Assembly (NCBI RefSeq): GCF_001625325.1
Contig: NZ_JRQQ01000006.1
Location: 275,754 to 339,753 of the forward strand
From: Croceicoccus estronivorus
GTDB lineage: Bacteria > Pseudomonadota > Alphaproteobacteria > Sphingomonadales > Sphingomonadaceae
Direction of reading: 5' to 3'
DNA length: 64,000 nt
Notes under the pieces: model-generated
The model's database searches: none
The model's input: the letters and a program-made list of their open reading frames with translations, nothing else
What the model was told of the DNA's origin: nothing
Part shown: positions 35,515 through 44,299 of the stretch, piece after piece
Numbering within the stretch: the first letter of the stretch is position 1
Layout of the letters: each line of letters starts with the position of its first letter
Program-made: the position numbers and the translations under genes

Positions 35515-36495
35515 CTAGCGGCCAAAGGGACGATCGTTGAAGCTGCGCTCGCTCCATCCGTCGCCGCGAAGACCGTCCCATTCCCAGACGACAGCCTCTT
35601 CCAGGCCGGTGACATGGTGCTCATCGGGGAAAGTACCGGCGCAGATATCCCACGGCGAAATGAACGAAGTGGGAAAGCTTGCCACGAAGTCGATCACGCG
35701 GAACGTCATCTCGCCGAGCTCGGAGGCGAGCGTAACTGAATAAGGCTTCTTTACATCGTTGCGCGCCTCCATGTAAGCGAGGTCGCGGATCGTGGCGACG
35801 AAGCGCTTGCCGCCTTGGCTCACGCTCGCGTTCATCATCGGCTCACCCTCGTGGCCGAAGACGAACATTGAATAGAGGTTAAACGTGAGATCCCGCTCGC
35901 GAAAGCGTCCCTGCGCCCAACAATGCCGATAGAAGCCGCTGACGTCCCGCGCGCCGCGGCTGTGGTCGCGCTGCATGAAGGCGTCACGGACTTCCCAGCG
36001 ATCTTTTCCAAAAGTCACCGTACCGGAAGCCGCGCCGACCTGCTCGACATGCATCTTGCCGGCGATATGCTCGGCACTGCTGGCATGTCCGCTCATGTCC
36101 CAGACGGGCGCGTCGCTCCCGATTTGCAGATCGAGCTGCAGTCGGTCGAGTGACTGGTTCCCCGTTCCGCGTTCGCGCAACCGCTCCGGCGAAGTCTGCG
36201 CGATCGGCCCGTCGAATGTGATGCGGAACCGGTTCGGCTCTGGAAAGATTTCGATCGTGGCCAGCGAAGCGCTGACGGTATTGATGGCGGTGGCCCGTCC
36301 CCAACTCTTGTGGTGAAGCATCCGCCCGTCGGGGAGCTGGAGCATGAGGAATTCGCGCCAGACCGTGGGATCGGGGATCCAGCGCCCCATCAACAGAAAG
36401 CAGGCGAAGCCCTGTTTCGAATCCGTGATCATGTATGCGTAGTTTTCGCTCCAAAGCGAAATGTCGGGAATTTCTGCCAGCGGATTGTCTTCCAT
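35515..36495 (-). CDS. uncharacterised protein 'A' of module 2
   Basis: A 326-residue paralogue of 28217-29224, with SLWSENYAYMITD, PTVWREFLML, WDMSGHASSAEHIAGKMHVEQVG, QRDHSRG, HCWAQGRF, ERDLTFNLYSM and GWSERSFN in the same order. ATG 36495 follows GGAAGGA; the frame extends 11 codons upstream without support. It is the first gene of module 2 and lies 106 bp downstream of the meta-cleavage gene at 36602 on the same strand, so it could be the tail of one long transcript from 42.3 kb. Function unknown. Confidence 0.8.
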   Translation of the reverse strand: MEDNPLAEIPDISLWSENYAYMITDSKQGFACFLLMGRWIPDPTVWREFLMLQLPDGRMLHHKSWGRATAINTVSASLATIEIFPEPNRFRITFDGPIAQTSPERLRERGTGNQSLDRLQLDLQIGSDAPVWDMSGHASSAEHIAGKMHVEQVGAASGTVTFGKDRWEVRDAFMQRDHSRGARDVSGFYRHCWAQGRFRERDLTFNLYSMFVFGHEGEPMMNASVSQGGKRFVATIRDLAYMEARNDVKKPYSVTLASELGEMTFRVIDFVASFPTSFISPWDICAGTFPDEHHVTGLEEAVVWEWDGLRGDGWSERSFNDRPFGR

Positions 36496-36601
36496 ATTCA
36501 GATCCTTCCGGTTTCGGTCCGGGAGCATTCACTCCTCTGGCAATCCCGATTGCACCCTTTGCCGTCACTCATCCGTTTTTCGATCACCAGTGCGGTCAAG
36601 C

Positions 36602-37207
36602 TCAGGTTCGCGTCAGCTTCAGCGACGCAAGATAGTCCTGCAGGAAATCGATGCGGTCGTTCCCCCAGAAAACCTCCGTTCCGATGACGAAGCTGGGCAC
36701 ACCGATCACGCCATCGGTTCGCGCCCGCTCCCAGTTATGCGCAAGTGTGTCGAGATAGGCGGTGTTGCACAGCGCGCCTTCCACGACGGCGACCGGCATG
36801 CCAATCTGCGCGGCAATATCGTGCAGCACTTCAGGCTGACCGATGTCGCGACCTTCGCCCCATTCAGCATGCATGGCCATGACGACGAATTCCCGCAAGA
36901 GGCCGAGTTCCAGTGCTGCCAGCGAAATGAGCGCAGGATTGGTGGGATCGGTATCCGCAGGTGGCGGGACGAACGGAATGGCCAAGCGTGCACACCAGCG
37001 CGACACGTCTTGACGGGCCAGGGGTACCTTCTCCGCCGCGCGCTCGGGCGGTGAGCGACCGTTCCAGCCGCTGAGCGGCATCCAGGCAAGGGTCACGTCG
37101 AAGGGTTCGAGCGCTTGGAACAGTGATTTCGACGCGAGGTAGCAGTAGGGACTGCGAAAGTTAAAGTAGACGCGCACTTCACGGTCGAAATTCCGTTCGC
37201 CAGTCAT
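36602..37207 (-). CDS. 2-hydroxychromene-2-carboxylate isomerase-like (DsbA-fold, NahD family)
   Basis: A 201-residue thioredoxin/GST-kappa-fold protein. VYFNFRSPYCYLASKSL at the N-terminus has the Ser-Pro that replaces the thiol motif in this family, and GVIGVPSFVIGTEVFWGNDRIDFLQDYL near the C-terminus is its best signature. Family members isomerise the hydroxychromene product of bicyclic ring cleavage in naphthalene-type pathways, using glutathione. Its start overlaps the decarboxylase stop (ATGA), so it is translationally coupled to the meta-cleavage operon. Presence here suggests that a bicyclic or fused aromatic enters the pathway, though relatives with other roles exist. Confidence 0.85.
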   Translation of the reverse strand: MTGERNFDREVRVYFNFRSPYCYLASKSLFQALEPFDVTLAWMPLSGWNGRSPPERAAEKVPLARQDVSRWCARLAIPFVPPPADTDPTNPALISLAALELGLLREFVVMAMHAEWGEGRDIGQPEVLHDIAAQIGMPVAVVEGALCNTAYLDTLAHNWERARTDGVIGVPSFVIGTEVFWGNDRIDFLQDYLASLKLTRT

Positions 37208-37992
37208 TTTTCACCTTTCGCAGCAGCAGCGACCGAGAAGCCGACCATGCCCAACTCCTGCATTTGGAGGCGGACATGGTCACCCGGCATTAGCGCCTGA
37301 GCCGCCGTTGCCCCGCCAGCCATCAATATCCAGCCGGCTTCCAGCTCCAAATTCTGTTCCGCCAGCAGCCGCGATGCCGCGGCCAGCGCGCGTGCCGGAT
37401 GATTCAAGATGGCAGCACTCGACCCGACCTGGACGGGGCGTCCGTTTATTTCGAGTGACATGCCCAGGTTTGAAATGTCGGTGGCCGGACTGAACCAGCT
37501 TCCGGTGACATAGCTCGACGACGACGTATTGTCCGCGACGACGTCGGGCAGGTTGAACTTGAAACCCTCATAGCGGCTGTCGATGATCTCGATGGCAGGC
37601 GCGATCGCCTCCACGCAATTCATCGCCTCTACGAGCGTTACCTTCCCCGAGAGCGGCTTCTTCAGGAGAAAAGCGATTTCCGGCTCGGCACGCGGATGGA
37701 CATAATCCGCCAGCTCGATTTCGCCGCCATCTTCGACCCTCATGGCATCGGTGAGACGGCCCCAAATCATGTCGGACAGGCCCATCTGGATTTGCTTGGC
37801 CCGGCTCGTGAAGCCCATCTTGACTCCGCTTGGCGTTTCACCCCGCTGATATCTGCGAGCGAGGGAGGCGGCCTGAACGCGATAGGCCTCGTCGAGGTCG
37901 AGATCATGCCCGCTCAGCGAAAGTTGCGGAATGGCTTTCGCGAAGCGTGCAGCGTCATCCACGATTGTCGCGATTGCTTGGAAATCACGCAT
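37204..37992 (-). CDS. dmpH: 4-oxalocrotonate decarboxylase
   Basis: A 262-residue member of the hydratase/decarboxylase family. GVKMGFTSRAKQIQMG, EPEIAFLLKKPL (metal-binding Glu residues) and IIDSRYEGFKFNLPDVVADNTSSSSYVTG match the decarboxylase branch (DmpH/XylI/NahK), whereas the hydratase branch has DSRIxDWKI as in the gene at 39995. ATG 37992 shares a TGATG junction with the aldolase gene; a GTG one codon earlier is also possible. It decarboxylates 4-oxalocrotonate (keto form) to 2-oxopent-4-enoate, in complex with the hydratase. A 23-codon relic of a near-identical gene lies at 20281. Confidence 0.88.
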   Translation of the reverse strand: MRDFQAIATIVDDAARFAKAIPQLSLSGHDLDLDEAYRVQAASLARRYQRGETPSGVKMGFTSRAKQIQMGLSDMIWGRLTDAMRVEDGGEIELADYVHPRAEPEIAFLLKKPLSGKVTLVEAMNCVEAIAPAIEIIDSRYEGFKFNLPDVVADNTSSSSYVTGSWFSPATDISNLGMSLEINGRPVQVGSSAAILNHPARALAAASRLLAEQNLELEAGWILMAGGATAAQALMPGDHVRLQMQELGMVGFSVAAAAKGEK

Positions 37993-39038
37993 CACGATAC
38001 CTTCTCTCGTTCAGCGATCAGATCCAGAGCCACGTCGACGATCATGTCTTCCTGCCCGCCCACCATCTTGCGACGGCCGAGTTCGACGAGGATGGTGCGC
38101 GTGTCGAGGCCGTAGGTCTCGGCGGCCTTCTCGGCGTGGCGCAGGAAGCTCGAATAGACCCCCGCATAGCCGAGCGCGAGCGTCTCGCGGTCGACGCGCA
38201 CTGGGCGGTCCTGCAGCGGGCGCACCAGGTCCTCGGCCGCGTCCATCAGCATCATCACGTCGCAGCCGTGGTTCCAGCCCTTGCGGTCGGCGGCAGCGAT
38301 AAACACCTCCAGCGGAGCGTTGCCCGCGCCCGCGCCCATGCCCGCGAGGCTCGCGTCGATCCGCACTGCGCCTTCCTGCGCCGCGACGATCGAGTTGGCG
38401 ACGCCAAGCGACAGATTGTGGTGCGCGTGGATGCCGCGCTGCGTCTCGGGCTTCAGCACCTTGTCATAGGCGCAGAGGCGCTGGCGCACCCCGTCCATGT
38501 CGAGCGCGCCGCCCGAGTCGGTGACATAGACGCACTCGGCGCCATAGCTTTCCATGAGCAGAGCCTGCTGCGCCAGTGCCTCGGCGTCGATCATATGGCT
38601 CATCATCAGGAAGCCCGACACGTCCATGCCGAGGTCGCGGGCGATGCCGATATGCTGTTTCGACACGTCCGCCTCGGTGCAGTGCGTCGCGACGCGCACC
38701 GACCGCACGCCAAGATCATAGGCGCGCTTCAGCTCCTCGACCGTGCCGACGCCCGGCAAGATCAGCGTCGTCAGCACCGACTTCGTCAGCACCGAGGCGA
38801 CCGCCTCCAGCCATTCCCAGTCGGTGTGCGCACCGAACCCATAGTTGAAACTCGCGCCATTGAGCCCGTCGCCGTGCGCGACTTCGATCGCGTCGACGCC
38901 CGCTGCGTCGAGCGCGCTCGCGATCGCCCTAACATGGTCAATGCCGTACATGTGGCGGATCGCGTGCATCCCGTCGCGTAGCGTGACGTCCTGGATATAG
39001 AGCTTATCGCCCGCCTCGACGTCGAACGTCCTGGTCAT
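37992..39038 (-). CDS. dmpG: 4-hydroxy-2-oxovalerate aldolase
   Basis: A 348-residue class II aldolase of the HMG-CoA-lyase-like family. [13 protein letters not shown] carries Arg21, Asp22 and His25 of the active site, and [15 protein letters not shown] supplies the metal-binding histidines; [12 protein letters not shown] and the DmpF-contacting C-terminus are also present. It splits 4-hydroxy-2-oxovalerate to pyruvate and acetaldehyde and channels the aldehyde to its partner dehydrogenase. Its start overlaps the stop of the dehydrogenase gene (ATGA). It corresponds to DmpG/BphI/MhpE. Confidence 0.95.
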   Translation of the reverse strand: MTRTFDVEAGDKLYIQDVTLRDGMHAIRHMYGIDHVRAIASALDAAGVDAIEVAHGDGLNGASFNYGFGAHTDWEWLEAVASVLTKSVLTTLILPGVGTVEELKRAYDLGVRSVRVATHCTEADVSKQHIGIARDLGMDVSGFLMMSHMIDAEALAQQALLMESYGAECVYVTDSGGALDMDGVRQRLCAYDKVLKPETQRGIHAHHNLSLGVANSIVAAQEGAVRIDASLAGMGAGAGNAPLEVFIAAADRKGWNHGCDVMMLMDAAEDLVRPLQDRPVRVDRETLALGYAGVYSSFLRHAEKAAETYGLDTRTILVELGRRKMVGGQEDMIVDVALDLIAEREKVS

Positions 39039-39979
39039 GCCGTCACCTTCTTTCCGTTGCGGATGCGCTCGGCGAGCAGTTCGCCCGTCGCCTTCGCCGC
39101 CGCGGTCATGATGTCGAGATTGCCCGAATAGGAGGGCAGATAATCGCCCGCACCCTCGACCTCGAGCAGGATCATCGTCTTGATGCCGGTGAACTCGCCG
39201 CAGCCGGGGATCTTCAGCTTGTTGTTGTCGCCGAAACGCTCGAACTGCACCTCCTGCTTCAGGCGGTAGCCGGGGACATAGGCCTGCACCTTCTTCACCA
39301 TCGCCTCGACCGACGCGCGGATCGTCTCTTCGTCAGCGCCTTCGGAGAGGGTGAACACCGTGTCGCGCATGATCATCGGCGGTTCGGCAGGATTGAGAAT
39401 GATGATCGCCTTGCCCTGCGCCGCGCCGCCGACCTTCTCGATCGCGCCCGCGGTGGTTCGCGTGAACTCGTCGATGTTGGCGCGTGTGCCCGGCCCCGCC
39501 GAGCGCGACGCGACCGACGCGACGATCTCCGCATAATGGACTGTCGCCACCTGGCTAACGGCGGCGACCATTGGGATCGTCGCCTGCCCGCCGCACGTCA
39601 CCATGTTGACGTTTCCGGCGTCGAGATGGTCCTCGCCGTTGACGGTCGGGATCGTATACGGGCCGATCGCCGCCGGGGTCAGATCGACCACCTGCTTGCC
39701 GTCGGCGCGCAGCGCGGCGTCGTGGACCTTGTGCGCATAGGCGCTGGTCGCGTCGAAGACGATGCCGATCTCGGGATAGACGTCCATCGCCTTCAGCCCG
39801 TCGATCCCCTCATGCGTCGTCGCGACGCCGCGTTCGCGCGCCATCGCAAGGCCTTCGGACGCCTCGTCAATGCCGACGACCGCCACCAGCTCCAAATTCT
39901 GCGGATATTTGATCATCTTTATCATCAGATCAGTGCCGATATTGCCCGACCCGATAATCGCTGCCTTGACCTTGTTCAT
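39035..39979 (-). CDS. dmpF: acetaldehyde dehydrogenase (acylating)
   Basis: A 314-residue NAD-dependent enzyme of the DmpF/BphJ/MhpF family, at the normal length. GSGNIGTDL at residues 10-18 is the Rossmann loop and Cys129 in [13 protein letters not shown] is the catalytic thiol; [28 protein letters not shown] follows as in DmpF. It converts acetaldehyde and CoA to acetyl-CoA inside a complex with the aldolase. It is followed by the aldolase with a 4-bp overlap and preceded by the hydratase gene by 15 bp. Confidence 0.95.
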   Translation of the reverse strand: MNKVKAAIIGSGNIGTDLMIKMIKYPQNLELVAVVGIDEASEGLAMARERGVATTHEGIDGLKAMDVYPEIGIVFDATSAYAHKVHDAALRADGKQVVDLTPAAIGPYTIPTVNGEDHLDAGNVNMVTCGGQATIPMVAAVSQVATVHYAEIVASVASRSAGPGTRANIDEFTRTTAGAIEKVGGAAQGKAIIILNPAEPPMIMRDTVFTLSEGADEETIRASVEAMVKKVQAYVPGYRLKQEVQFERFGDNNKLKIPGCGEFTGIKTMILLEVEGAGDYLPSYSGNLDIMTAAAKATGELLAERIRNGKKVTA

Positions 39980-39994
39980 TTCCTGGGACCTTCC

Positions 39995-40789
39995 TTAGGC
40001 GTCCATGATCGCACGGACGCTCCCGAGACCGTTGATGCGGGCTTCATAAATTTCGCCCGGGCGGGCGGGGACCATCGGCCCGAGGGCACCGGAAAGCACC
40101 GTGTCGCCTTCACGGAGCGGCCGTCCGACCTTGGCCATCTTGCGCGCCAGCCAAAGCGTGGCGTTGAGCGGATTGCCGAGGCAGGCAATGCCGGCGCCGG
40201 TCGACACAGGTTCGCCCCGGTTCTCGATGACCATGCCGCAAAGGGTCGGATCGAAATCGGATAGACGAGCGGGACGGGTGCCCAGCACATAGAGGCCCGA
40301 CGATGCATTGTCGGCGATCGTGTCGAAAATGCCGATCTTCCAGTCCGCAATGCGGCTATCAACGATTTCAATCGCCGGCAGAGCATAGTCGATCGCACCG
40401 ATCACGTCCGTCAGCGTCAGGCTTTCCCGATCCAGCGGCTTGCCGAGCACGAACGCGATCTCGCCTTCGATGCGCGGTTGCATGAGACGGTCAGCCGGTA
40501 TGGCTTCGCCATCGCAAAAGGCCATGTCGGCGAAGAGCATTCCGAAGTCGGGTTGGTGAACGCCCATCTGATGCTGGACCGACCTGCTGGTCAGGCCGAT
40601 CTTGCGTCCGGCGAGCCGGCGTCCGGAAGCCAGGCTCGCGAGAGTGTTGACCTCCTGCACGGCATAGGCGTCTTCCAGCGTGGCGCCGGGCAGATCGGGC
40701 TGGAACGGCGCACAGGCGACGCCGCTTCCCCCGGCGCGGCGCAGCGTCCCGGCGACCTGCTCGATCTGTTCCACAGACAGATTTGTCAC
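39995..40789 (-). CDS. dmpE: 2-oxopent-4-enoate hydratase
   Basis: A 264-residue protein in the hydratase branch: AGRKIGLTSRSVQHQMGVHQPDFG, RIEGEIAFVLGKPL with metal-binding Glu residues, and VDSRIADWKIGIFDTIADNASSGLYVLG match DmpE/XylJ/BphH. The start is GTG 40789 with GGAGA about 6 nt upstream. It hydrates 2-oxopent-4-enoate to 4-hydroxy-2-oxovalerate, using Mg or Mn. It works with the related decarboxylase three genes downstream. It is 12 bp behind the semialdehyde dehydrogenase gene. Confidence 0.92.
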   Translation of the reverse strand: MTNLSVEQIEQVAGTLRRAGGSGVACAPFQPDLPGATLEDAYAVQEVNTLASLASGRRLAGRKIGLTSRSVQHQMGVHQPDFGMLFADMAFCDGEAIPADRLMQPRIEGEIAFVLGKPLDRESLTLTDVIGAIDYALPAIEIVDSRIADWKIGIFDTIADNASSGLYVLGTRPARLSDFDPTLCGMVIENRGEPVSTGAGIACLGNPLNATLWLARKMAKVGRPLREGDTVLSGALGPMVPARPGEIYEARINGLGSVRAIMDA

Positions 40790-40801
40790 CTTGGCTCTCC
40801 C

Positions 40802-42262
40802 TTACAATTGGACGCACACATTGCGTAGCTCGGTATAGAATTCGAGACTGTGGACACCGCCTTCGCGGCCGATGCCCGACATCTTCGAACCGCCGAACGG
40901 CGTCCGCAAGTCGCGCAGGAACCAGCAATTGACCCAGGTCAGGCCGCAGTCGATACGGGCGGCCACACGATGGCCACGCGAGAGATTTTCGGTCCATATC
41001 GAGCATGCCAGGCCGTATTCCGTATCATTCGCGAGCGCGATCACCTCTTCTTCGCTGTCGAAGGGCATGATCGCGCAGCACGGTCCAAACACTTCCTCGC
41101 GCATGATCCGATGAGAATGGTCGACGCCGGTCCAGATAGTAGGTTCGACCCAGGAGCCTTCCCGATAGGCTTCGCCGATCTGCGGAATGCCGCCGCCGCA
41201 AACCACGTTCGCGCCTTCCTGCACAGCGAGTTCATAGTAGCCGAGCACTTTGGCCTGATGCTCCTTGGAAATGAGCGGCCCCATGGCGGTGGCATCATCC
41301 GACGGGATGCCGATCCGCAGCGCCTTGGCACGCTCCGCGAGCCGCGCGACGAACTCCTCGAAGATCGGCCGCTCGACATAGACGCGTTCGGTTGCCAGGC
41401 ATACCTGGCCGCAATTCGAGAAGACCGAGCGCACTGTCCCGTCGATCGCCTTGTCGATGTCGCAGTCGGCAAAGACGATGGCGGGGTTCTTCCCCCCCAA
41501 CTCGAATGATACGTCGCGGATGCCGTCGGCACAGGCTTTCATGATGGCGGCGCCCGTGCGGGTTTCGCCGGTGAAAGTGATCGCGTCGACGCCGGGATGG
41601 GTCGTCAGGAACTCGCCCGCGCTATCGGGACCGAAGCCATGGACGACGTTGAAAACCCCTTTGGGCACACCGGCTTCGTTCATGACCTCGCCGAGCATTG
41701 TCGTGGTTGTCGGCGTCTCTTCCGAAGGCTTGACGATCACGGCATTGCCACAGGCAAGCGCAGGCCCAACCTTCCAGGTCATCAGCAGGAACGGCAAATT
41801 CCAGGGCGAGATCACCCCGACCACGCCTTTGGGCACTCTCACCGCATAGTTCAGGGCGCCATCGCGGCCGGGAGTCGAGGTCATGAACGACTCCGTCGGG
41901 ACGTTGCCTACAAGATCGGCAAAAATCCGGAAGTTTGCCGCGCCACGCGGGATGTCGAGATGGCTGGCGAGCGAATGGGGCTTACCTGTGTCGCGGCATT
42001 CGGCCGCAACAAAATCCTCTGCTCGGCGGTCGATCCCATCTGCTACTCTATGGAGTACGGCGGCGCGTTGGGCGGGGGCCATCGCGGCCCACTCGGCTTG
42101 GCCACGCCTGGCCGCGGCGACCGCCGCGTCGATATCGTCGCGCGACGATTCGTGAACCTTGCAAACAAGGCTACCGTCGATCGGACTGAACTTATCGAAG
42201 AGATTCCCTCGCGATCCCTCGACATATTCGCCGGCGATAAAATTATTGATGATACTGAGCAT
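40802..42262 (-). CDS. dmpC: 2-hydroxymuconic semialdehyde dehydrogenase
   Basis: A 486-residue NAD-dependent aldehyde dehydrogenase. The conserved ISPWNLP, the cofactor-binding VKPSEETP, the general-base Glu in FELGGKNP (about residue 256) and the catalytic Cys in NCGQVCLATERVYV (about residue 290) are all present. Length and surrounding genes match DmpC/XylG/NahI. It oxidises the ring-cleavage product 2-hydroxymuconic semialdehyde to 4-oxalocrotonate (enol). It heads the minus-strand operon and is divergent from the GntR gene; a 25-bp dyad lies just upstream of its ATG. Confidence 0.92.
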   Translation of the reverse strand: MLSIINNFIAGEYVEGSRGNLFDKFSPIDGSLVCKVHESSRDDIDAAVAAARRGQAEWAAMAPAQRAAVLHRVADGIDRRAEDFVAAECRDTGKPHSLASHLDIPRGAANFRIFADLVGNVPTESFMTSTPGRDGALNYAVRVPKGVVGVISPWNLPFLLMTWKVGPALACGNAVIVKPSEETPTTTTMLGEVMNEAGVPKGVFNVVHGFGPDSAGEFLTTHPGVDAITFTGETRTGAAIMKACADGIRDVSFELGGKNPAIVFADCDIDKAIDGTVRSVFSNCGQVCLATERVYVERPIFEEFVARLAERAKALRIGIPSDDATAMGPLISKEHQAKVLGYYELAVQEGANVVCGGGIPQIGEAYREGSWVEPTIWTGVDHSHRIMREEVFGPCCAIMPFDSEEEVIALANDTEYGLACSIWTENLSRGHRVAARIDCGLTWVNCWFLRDLRTPFGGSKMSGIGREGGVHSLEFYTELRNVCVQL

Positions 42263-42299
42263 GCCGTCCCCTTCGCTACGCCGCCGGTGCTACGATAAA

Positions 42300-42324
42300 A
42301 TCGACAAAAGCTCAATACGCCGAT
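42300..42324. promoter_or_regulatory. ATCGA-N15-TCGAT dyad, site 3 (one mismatch)
   Basis: ATCGA at 42300-42304 and CCGAT at 42320-42324, a single mismatch in the right arm and the same 15-bp spacer. It lies in the divergent region between the meta-cleavage operon (start 42262) and the GntR gene (start about 42402), 38 bp upstream of the dehydrogenase start. Confidence 0.55.
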
Positions 42325-42401
42325 TTTTCTAAAAATGGTGGCAGTTCTGAATCTGTCGCGTATGATCACAGAAAATAGATTAAAAGGTAGTGGTACCTCA
42401 G

Positions 42402-43097
42402 ATGACCGAGAAAGTTTCCCCTACGCTCGTTGAGAGTGTGTATCTCCGGATAAGGGAGGACATTATTCGCGGTGCCTTGCCTGCGGATACCAAACTGCGG
42501 ATCGGAGATTTGCGGCTCCGATATGGCGTGGGGAATAGCCCTTTGCGCGAGGCTTTAAACCGTCTCGTGTCAGAGGAATTGGTGGTATCCGTCGGGCAAC
42601 GCGGCTTCCATGTCCCGTCGGTTTCGCTCGATGAGCTGCGCGATCTCACCGAAACGCGGGTTTTGATCGAGACGGAAGCATTGCGCCGGTCGATTTTGGC
42701 CGGTGACGATGCTTGGGAGGCCGGTGTCGTGGCTGCCTTCTACTCCCTCAGCAAGGTGGAAAAGAACCGGGATCTCGAAAGCGAAGAACGCGAGCGTCGC
42801 AATCGCCTCTTTCACGAATCCCTGATGGCCGCCTGCCCACTCAAGAAACTGCTGCAAGTTCACGGCATCCTCTACGATCTCCATGGGCGCTATCGCGCTA
42901 TTGCCATCGGCCTCGACAAGAGGCGCCGGAATCTTCTTCAGGAGCATGAAGCCATCTACAAGGCCGCACTCGCGCGAGACGTGGAAACGGCTTGCGAGGC
43001 GGCCCGTCAGCATATCGTATTGACTGCGCAAGTGGTCGAGGAGCGATTGGAGAGCATGGCGCGCAAGGCACTCAGGCCAATGGCCGTGACCAAATAG
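42402..43097 (+). CDS. GntR-family (FadR/FCD type) transcriptional regulator
   Basis: A 231-residue regulator. The winged-helix domain (VYLRIREDIIRGALPADTKLRIGDLRLRYGVGNSPLREALNRLVSEELV) is the GntR hallmark, and the helical C-terminal FCD domain (TETRVLIETEALRRSI ... RRRNLLQEHEAIYKAALARD with a metal-binding His set) binds an acidic ligand. ATG 42402 is used; an in-frame GTG at 42390 cannot be excluded. It is divergent from the meta-cleavage operon and 20 bp before a LysR gene. FCD regulators usually repress adjacent catabolic operons until an intermediate binds. Confidence 0.88.
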   Translation: MTEKVSPTLVESVYLRIREDIIRGALPADTKLRIGDLRLRYGVGNSPLREALNRLVSEELVVSVGQRGFHVPSVSLDELRDLTETRVLIETEALRRSILAGDDAWEAGVVAAFYSLSKVEKNRDLESEERERRNRLFHESLMAACPLKKLLQVHGILYDLHGRYRAIAIGLDKRRRNLLQEHEAIYKAALARDVETACEAARQHIVLTAQVVEERLESMARKALRPMAVTK

Positions 43098-43117
43098 AAG
43101 ATGGCGAGGACGCGGTG

Positions 43118-44032
43118 ATGAACATTCGTCAACTCGCCCAGATCATCACTGTCGCCGAGGCGGGTAATATCTGCAACGCTGCGGAAATCCTCAACATCTC
43201 GCAGCCGCCGCTCACGCGCATGATCCGCAAGGTCGAGGCGGAACTCGGCCACGACATCTTTCTGCGCACGTCCAAGGGGATCGAACTGACCGAGGCGGGA
43301 CGGTCCTTCGTGCAGGATGCCGCTCACGTCATTGAGATGCACCATCGGATGATCGAAAACGCGCGTCGGATAGGCCAAGGCTTGGCCGGGGCGTTCAACA
43401 TCGGCATCTATGGCTCGACCGCTTACCATTTCGTGCCAGGAGTGTTTCGACGCTTCATGTCCGCCTATCCGGGCGTCAAGATCAATCTGCTCGCCATGGA
43501 CAGCTCGGAACTTCTTGTCGCGCTGCGTAACCACAAGGTCGCGATCGGTTTCAACCCCCTTTTGGAATCGGCCCCCGATGTCATCATACGCCGTCTTGCG
43601 GGCGAACGGCTTCTGATCGCTCTGCCCGAGCAGCACCCCCTCGCGGGAAGACATGCGATCGCTCCTGCCGAGATCGTCGACACACCTCTGATTCTCATGA
43701 CAGGTCCCGAGCGGGTGAACTATCTCCACATCGCCACCGAGGCGTTTCGTTCCGCCGGCCGTTTTCCCCGCGTAAGCCATGAGGTGTCGGAGCCGGTAGC
43801 CTGTCTCTCGCTTGTTTCGAGCGGGTTCGGCTTTGCGCTGGTCGCGGAATCGAGCCGGGAGCTTCCCTTCAAGGGCGTTGTCTATCGCGATTTCGACACC
43901 ATCGATCCGCCTCGGATCGATCTGGCTTGCACCTACCTCGAAGGCAACCGGGATCCAATGCTGAAAGCTTTTCTCCAAGCCGTCGAGCAGAGCGTTGCCG
44001 CTAGCGCGGCCGCACTCGCAGGAAATCGTTGA
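43118..44032 (+). CDS. LysR-family transcriptional regulator
   Basis: A 304-residue LTTR. The N-terminal HTH NIRQLAQIITVAEAGNICNAAEILNISQPPLTRMIRKVEAELGHDIFLRTSKGIELTEAG is standard, and the effector domain starts near FNIGIYGSTAYHFVPGVFRRF. ATG 43118 with GAGGA upstream is chosen over a long upstream extension that overlaps the GntR gene. It follows the GntR gene in the same direction and precedes the esterase-to-TonB gene series. LysR proteins activate catabolic operons in response to an aromatic intermediate; a role in the plus-strand set is likely by position. Its last bases form the left arm of a dyad. Confidence 0.9.
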   Translation: MNIRQLAQIITVAEAGNICNAAEILNISQPPLTRMIRKVEAELGHDIFLRTSKGIELTEAGRSFVQDAAHVIEMHHRMIENARRIGQGLAGAFNIGIYGSTAYHFVPGVFRRFMSAYPGVKINLLAMDSSELLVALRNHKVAIGFNPLLESAPDVIIRRLAGERLLIALPEQHPLAGRHAIAPAEIVDTPLILMTGPERVNYLHIATEAFRSAGRFPRVSHEVSEPVACLSLVSSGFGFALVAESSRELPFKGVVYRDFDTIDPPRIDLACTYLEGNRDPMLKAFLQAVEQSVAASAAALAGNR

Positions 44033-44049
44033 AATTACATTTTGTCGAT
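44025..44049. promoter_or_regulatory. ATCGA-N15-TCGAT dyad, site 4 (one mismatch)
   Basis: ATCGT (44025-44029) and TCGAT (44045-44049) with a 15-bp spacer; the only mismatch is the last base of the left arm. The site straddles the LysR stop codon and lies 250 bp upstream of the esterase gene, so it could control the plus-strand operon from 44300. Confidence 0.45.
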
Positions 44050-44299
44050 ATTATAGTCCCGCTACACAAGGCGATCTTGATGATGCGAGAACGATTCGGC
44101 GCGTAAGTGATTTCCAGAGCCGATCAGTCTTTCCGGATGCCCTGCGCAAGGAGACGAATTTGGCACGCGGCAACTTCGGCACCGCCGATGACACACTTCG
44201 ACGCCGCGAATCTTGCAGTAAATTGCAGGGCGTCGCACGGCTCGTGCGCGGACGCCTCTCTGTACCGGACGACATCAGATTCAGCGCTGGAAAAGCAGG

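Noticed and set aside
37830..38981. A 383-codon plus-strand frame over the aldolase gene
   Set aside because: Antisense to the 4-hydroxy-2-oxovalerate aldolase; His/Arg/Ala-rich composition typical of shadow frames in high-GC DNA.
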